A DNA stretch of 64,000 nt from Calycina herbarum (taxonomy: Eukaryota > Ascomycota > Leotiomycetes > Helotiales > Pezizellaceae): contig LLEY01000127.1 of NCBI GenBank assembly GCA_001414485.1, forward strand, positions 113,295-177,294, given 5' to 3'. The position numbers and the translations under genes were made by a program. The first letter of the stretch is position 1. Every line of letters begins with the position of its first letter. A model generated the notes under the pieces. That model worked only from the letters and a program-made list of their open reading frames with translations. It did no database searches and was not told the DNA's origin. Positions 58,693 through 64,000 of the stretch are shown here, piece after piece.

Positions 58693-60552
58693 ACGTGGTT
58701 TATTAGGACCTGGCGTATATTAGGACCTGGCGCACTTTTCCTTAGCATTCAACTTTGAATATTAATAAATTAACTATAACATATTAAATTAACTATAACT
58801 ACTTAGAATCTGAAGAATTAGACATATCTACATCTATTTAACAAGTTCGTGTATTATGACCAGCTTTTCCGTAAGTGCTATAACGCTGTCTAGACGATTG
58901 CCCCTCCTTCTTATTACCCTCTTCTATACGTAAGTCGCGTCGTACTTGCTCGTTAACGTCCTTTTAAGTTAAAAGATCTTAGACATCCTCTACTATAAGT
59001 GCCCTCTCTTGACATACACGAGTCTTTTTAGCTCTACGGCGTTTGCTTAAGACTTTATTCGCTGCTCGAAGAGTACGTACTTTAGTAGATAACAAGGTTA
59101 TCTTATAGGCTATTCGCTTTGTACCTTTTGCTAATATAGCAACTGTCTTAAATAGTAGAGTCGGCGAGCTCCCCTGGTGACAGGTAATCCGTTTCTAAAC
59201 AAGAGTCGATTGTAAGAGCGCTTTAGTAGGGTTTAAGAGAGTCTAGGAGATCCGAGTATTAGAATTGGCAGTAGAGGGTCTTAGGGGAGTTAGAGTCCGT
59301 AACCTTATGTTAAGCTTTAAAAGTACTACTTACGGGTTAAAAGGCACTAGGCCAGCTCTACGGAATCTAGCTTAAGCGTTCTAGACTATTATTAATTCTT
59401 TATATACTGCTATAAAAGCTAAAAAGAACTCCACCTTTGTAATATAGTTGATATAGGCTTTGATAAACGTCTTAATCTGCCGACTATACACTTGCTTTAA
59501 TATACTAAAGTATCTAATATCAAGTGGTTAGGTTATATAGGATAAGTAGGGAGGTAGTCTAAGAGTTATAATATTATATGCTTTGTAATACTCTTGAAAT
59601 TCGGCTAATTTATAACTCTTATACCTATCTAATACTAGTATTCGATATAGACCCTTTGTACGACTAGTAGTATGTTTATCGAAGTGTTTTAGCTATTCTA
59701 GACCTGTCTCGTTGTTTGTCTATCTGTTACTTGTCGGTTTAATAACCTAGTCGTATAGGAGGCCGCCGTCTATATACTAATTCGTAAGATAATTCTTCTC
59801 TTAGACGACTAAAAATAGAGGGACATCTCAACCCTCGCTATTAATATAAGCAATTGCTATAGCCTATTCCCGATTACCTAGCTGAACTGCCTTGCCTCTG
59901 CCACGTCGATCTACACGTGTAATAACTATTATAGGGCAAATCACATCTATTATAAAGCTTGTTTCGTCGAAGTTATAGAAATCGCAATCTAAAACGCTGT
60001 ATTTCGCTCTTATATTTTATATAAGTCGGAACTACGTACTAATTAGATTAGGATCTTCGTATAAGGCTCTTTAGAAGTCGTAAACGCGATTAAAACGCGT
60101 CTTTAACCCTGGTTATTATTATATAAATCGATGTGTCTAAAGCTTACTAACACGTTTCCCTCTCTACGATTCGAGGATATAATTTGCTATATCTTCTATA
60201 CTAGCTAGCCGGGGTATAAACCCTCTAGAATCTAAGTTAAGTATGTTCTAAAGAATCACTTCCTTCTTAAGTTAAGTTAATTTAATATTTGCTAGCCGTC
60301 GTTCTAGGAGGGGAAGTTAGCTGTTTATTCTATAGCGAAGGCTAGTTTTAGGGACTTTATAGATTTTTATAGCAGACCGACGACTAAGCTTTTTAGATAA
60401 TCGGATAGCCTCGATATCTAAGATAATTCGAGCTTCTTAAGTTTAAATTTCTATTAGTAGTTGTTAAGATAACACGTGTTAAAATAATAAAGTAGAGAAG
60501 ATAGGAAAAGTATACCAGGTCCTAATATACGCCAGGTCCTGATAAACCACGT
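58693..60552 (-). mobile_element. pogo/Fot1-like DNA transposon, copy F (1860 bp, best preserved)
   Basis: Ends are ACGTGGTTTATTAGG... and ...CTGATAAACCACGT with TA duplications at 58691-58692 and 60553-60554. The subterminal motif ATTAGGACCTGGCG is present twice at each end. The minus-strand transposase (about 58.97-60.46 kb) has the DNA-binding region (EAIRLSKKLSRRSAIKIYKV, GFIPRLASIEDIANYIL) and the DDE catalytic core: DFYNFDETSF near 59.97 kb and LVLDRYKSYKLAEFQEYY near 59.63 kb, followed by ITLRLPPYLSYI. A basic C-terminus (KRRRAKKTRVCQERAL) ends it. Only some stops interrupt it, so it is the best reference copy in this window. Confidence 0.92.
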
Positions 60553-61470
60553 TAAGTATTTTAAAGTCTAGTCTTTTAACCTAGTAGACTTATAATTATA
60601 GTATTTTAAATATTAAAATAGAACTAGAGATCTAGAAAGTATCTTTTACTAATATAAAAGAGTAAAGGTTTAGAAGAGAGTTAAGAGAGTATATTTCTTA
60701 GAATAGACTAGAGCTACGCTATATTATAAGAAGAATCTACGCTTAAGAGTAAACGATATTTTTAAATAAAGTATTTTATTTAGATTCTCTAGAAGCTGAC
60801 TTAGTCTCTCTAAATAAATCGCGTAGAGTTAATAACTTTTGTATAGTAGAGCTAAAGAGTAAGTAAATCATAAATACACTAAAAGAGAGCAGGAACGCGA
60901 CTAAGTAACCACGATAATCAACTCTACTAAAGTCTATTTCCCTCTTTAGATCGAAGAAGTCGCTGCTCTAACGAGCCGAGGGTGAACGCTCCCGAGTCCT
61001 GTCTAAACAATCTAAGCACTCTCTGACTCGGCCAGAGCACTATAAGTGGGGATCCGTTTTGGCTCCCTTGTGGCCTGTTTTAACTCCTTATGATCCGGTT
61101 ATAGTTTCCCAAGTGTATCGTAACTAAGAAGGAAACTATAGAAACACAGAATAATACTACTCCAGCGCTCTGTGTATAATAAACATCGCTCACCTTACCA
61201 CATAGAGCTGACGAAAATACCATTCTAATCTAGGTAGATAAAGATAGTATATTCGAAGATTTCGTTTACAGTTAGATTATCGGAATACCTGCGACATAAA
61301 ACGCGAGAGCAAAGCTCTTGACTACACGAAGAACTAGCACTGTAGTTAATACTGATATTCCATCATGCTAGTGATGGTGAGTAGACGAATGGAATAGATA
61401 CTACTACTTGAGATAGGCTAGCAAAATGTTTGGTTCTCTTACGGCTTCTTGAAGTTTCACGCTGGCGTGG
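60553..61470. other. Spacer, AT-rich then normal composition
   Basis: RIP-like up to about 60.85 kb. From about 60.95 to 61.47 kb composition is normal and there are promoter-like features (TATAAGTGGGG near 61.05 kb, TGTATAATAAACATCG near 61.17 kb). This could be an LTR or leader of another retroelement, but I found no matching partner or target duplication. No coding region is seen. Confidence 0.35.
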
Positions 61471-61619
61471 TGTTGGTATGACTTGGTGGCCAATAGCATG
61501 ATGTAAAAAGAGTATATTATCGTTCGTGCATATAGAGCAAAGTTAGCTGCTCCAACTACTTAAATAGACCTTAAGCGAGAAGGTCACGTGGAGTGCTATT
61601 CACTCTGATTATACCGACA
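61471..61619 (-). repeat. Copia II 3' LTR, 149 bp
   Basis: It has the same length and ends (TGTTGG...CCGACA on the plus strand) as the copy I LTRs. It matches the unmutated right LTR of copy I better than the RIP-mutated left one. Confidence 0.9.
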
Positions 61620-64000
61620 CTGGCACTTCTTTAAAACGGTGGAAGTTACTACCCAAAAATCATTAAAATCTCTTATCTCGTCCAGCTAATCATAGCCCTC
61701 CATTCCATGTCCTCGACTAATGAGAGCGTCCTATTCAGAGGTCTTATCATCCCTTATTCCGTTCCACCCACTCTATAAGCTTAATATACAGCTTATTGGT
61801 ATCGATTAGCTTTTGTAGAGCGTTATAACAATCCTTCTTAGTTATAGCATCCGCTAGATTACTCTTGCCATCGATCCACTTAATTTCGTCGATCTCTCTT
61901 AACTTATATGCTTCTCGTAAGTACATGACGTCAATTATTAAGCGCTTCTCCTTGGTGGTGCCTAATTTGGCCATACATTTGTAAATAGACTTCGAATCGG
62001 TATATGTAATAAGCGGGACCTTAAAGCCTAAGATGCTTTCTAGGGTTGATTTGACAGAAGCGGCAGCGTCGAATCCGGAGCTCATTGCATATAATTTTGA
62101 GGCTAAAACGCTGCGAGTAACTCTTTTGCACTTGGTAGAAGACCAATGTAAAATATTGGCATTATCGTCCTTATCTACCAGTACTATAACGTAGCCGATT
62201 TACGACGATAAGTCCTTGTTGTTCACAAAAGAGCCATCTATAAAGGCGTATAATTTAAGCGAGTTTTGGTCCAATTTGATGTATTTGAGCCCTCTTATAG
62301 CATTGTCGATTTGCTATTGAATTCGCTTATTAAGAAGGCCAATATCGACTTCTTATGGATCGGTTGTCTAGGCAGCATATAACAAATCGAATGCTGCTTC
62401 TAGCTGGGACACTGTTGCTAAATATGCTCTACGAGCACGCTGAGCAACATATTAATCCTTGGTGGATACTATATAGGAAGTGCCTTTAGTATTGGATATC
62501 TCCGCTAGCACCTTTTATACTAATTTCAAGTGCTTTGTGTAATCCTGGGTGAGCGTAAATGAGCCATCTGTATGCTTACTAATTAGCCCTCCATTGAACT
62601 GGATTAGATGGGTAATAGTAAGTTCTTGTCTATCCTTTGACATAAATCCGGCTTCCTTAATGGCACTTTCTTCCTTAGCTGTAAAAGCATCGTTTACAAG
62701 TATAAGGGTATCATCTGTTTGAAGTCCTACTACTCTAAAAGGTCTATCTGATCGTTTAGTGTGTAAAAGACAGGGGTCGAAAGTGGATTGTTCCATTGTA
62801 AGCTTCGTAGTATGGTGTTTATGGTACGTTGCGAACCAGTGGTTTCCAGCTTCTGGAATACCATATAATGGCTTAATGACTTCAAAGAACACATCCTCCT
62901 ACTGTGGATATCCTTTTTGGCAGTACTTACAAAACTTAGTAAGATGTTGCAAAATGCCTTGTTGGACATCATGGCCGGCTCGCTCGAGTACGTGTCGTAA
63001 ACGTGGTAGGGATGGGTGACCAAAGCGCTTATGAAGACGCCTAATATCGACATCTGTAAGGTAACATGGGGATTCTTGTACGAGGTTATATACAGCCTTA
63101 TTCCAGAGCAGAAAGGGGTGTCCGAATCGTCGTACAATTCCAAAACGTTCTACTTCCTGACCCTTTCCGTCTTCCTGAACAAGGACGTTCTGGAGGTTAT
63201 TAAGCGAGACGTGTAAACGGTCCATATCGTTAATACACATAATAAATGGTGTGTCTAAGTGTATAATATGGAATTCCACACAGCCGATCGGCATGCTAAT
63301 CGTGATCGATCCCAGGGAGGATGCGTGGCCTTTACCGAATTGTATACTGATCTGGCCTTTAGTGCTTTCGTCGATAGGGATATTTTTGACGTGTTTAGCG
63401 TACGCTAAGTATTGATCGTATCCTATACTCGACTTTCCTCCTCCGCCGGTATCGATCATAACTCCAAAGAAGTGGTCTCGTACGTACTTCTTGGCAGTAG
63501 ACGTAAATACCTCTTCCGTAAACTCATAAGATGTAGCGTCTGGAATTAATGTTGGAATAAATCCGCTGAAAGCATAATCTTGTACCTAGTTTATTAGACT
63601 GGCTGTAAGGGTCTAGGCGCTCGAATTATCGATATATCCAACGGAAGTAATTAAGTGGTGGATAACCTCGTGGTGGATAACGTCACTATCCGAATCACTT
63701 CCACCATCCTCTATTACCATCGTCTGAAGTGTTTCAGCTATATCTTCTTCTGTACGTTCGACATCAGCGATGTGAGTACGGTAGATCTTCTTAACAAAGC
63801 CACTATCCTTTCCACGGAAGTTGGTTCTGTTATTCTTTTGCCATTTAGCAAAGTGACGATCCTGCTCTTCTTGAGTATGGTTCCAGGATCGGTGGCCTTC
63901 CTTTCCACATATGTAACACTTGTTGCTCTTGCCTTTGTGCTGGTGGCTATGAGAATTACTGGAATTGTTGTACTTGTGGAAGTGACGATCGGTCATCAAA
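61471..64000 (-). mobile_element. Copia (Ty1-type) LTR retrotransposon, copy II, partial with internal deletion
   Basis: The 3' LTR is 61471-61619 (149 bp, as in copy I), and the body continues past the window end. It reads right to left. Gag has zinc knuckle CYICGKEGHRSWNH near 63.9 kb. The protease region and integrase HHCC domain follow (LHKRFGHPSLPRLRHVLERA...CKYCQKG, about 62.92-63.05 kb). Then come the C-terminal part of reverse transcriptase (YGIPEAGNHW near 62.86 kb, LQTDDTLI near 62.72 kb) and RNase H (YTDSKSIYKCM near 62.0 kb). Compared with copy I, about 1.6 kb between the integrase finger and YGIPEAGNHW is missing, with the junction near 62.91-62.92 kb. RIP is much weaker than in copy I, but some stops are present. 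Confidence 0.9.

Overview
This is a window from a filamentous ascomycete genome. The genes carry short introns (about 47-160 nt, a few longer) with GT...AG ends and CTAAC/CTGAC-type branch sites. Gene-bearing, GC-balanced segments alternate sharply with very AT-rich segments built of transposon copies. These copies show C-to-T changes at CpA and G-to-A changes at TpG, the mark of repeat-induced point mutation (RIP). Such a two-compartment layout is common in Leotiomycetes and Dothideomycetes. I lean to Leotiomycetes by inference only.

Layout: 0.6-10.3 kb is a gene segment with a delta-7 sterol reductase (DHCR7 type), a weak hypothetical gene, a four-exon NACHT (NLR/STAND) gene whose C-terminus is fused to a Reg1/Hex2-like PP1-regulator module, and, 64 bp away and convergent, a truncated RelA/SpoT-like gene. 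10.4-32.1 kb is a RIP-mutated transposon block. In it an 1860-bp pogo/Fot1 element was invaded by a Gypsy LTR element (456-bp LTRs, target duplication CGTAT), which was itself invaded by a 420-bp MITE and by a 6011-bp Copia element (149-bp LTRs, target duplication CTACT). A Tad/I-type LINE follows. 32.8-47.7 kb is a housekeeping segment: MEF2 (mitochondrial EF-G2), VPS17 (retromer sorting nexin), a polyol dehydrogenase, CSN6 (COP9 signalosome), a large hypothetical nuclear protein and a small coiled-coil protein. 48.1-53.9 kb is a second nested block in which a MITE was split by two further 1860-bp pogo elements, one of them split by a solo Gypsy LTR that holds a deleted pogo copy. 54-57.3 kb is a small gene island with one paraoxonase-like gene. 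57.3-64 kb holds a solo LTR, another 1860-bp pogo element and a less mutated Copia copy, with an internal deletion, that runs off the window.

Insertion boundaries were set by exact target-site duplications and by equal LTR lengths. After subtracting nested insertions, three pogo copies are exactly 1860 bp and a fourth is 1859 bp. Gene models were built by hand: each exon chain is a multiple of three and ends at a stop, but no transcript data were available. The most unusual item is the NACHT gene with the fused PP1-regulator module beside a broken RelA/SpoT gene, which resembles the integrated-domain idea known from plant NLRs.
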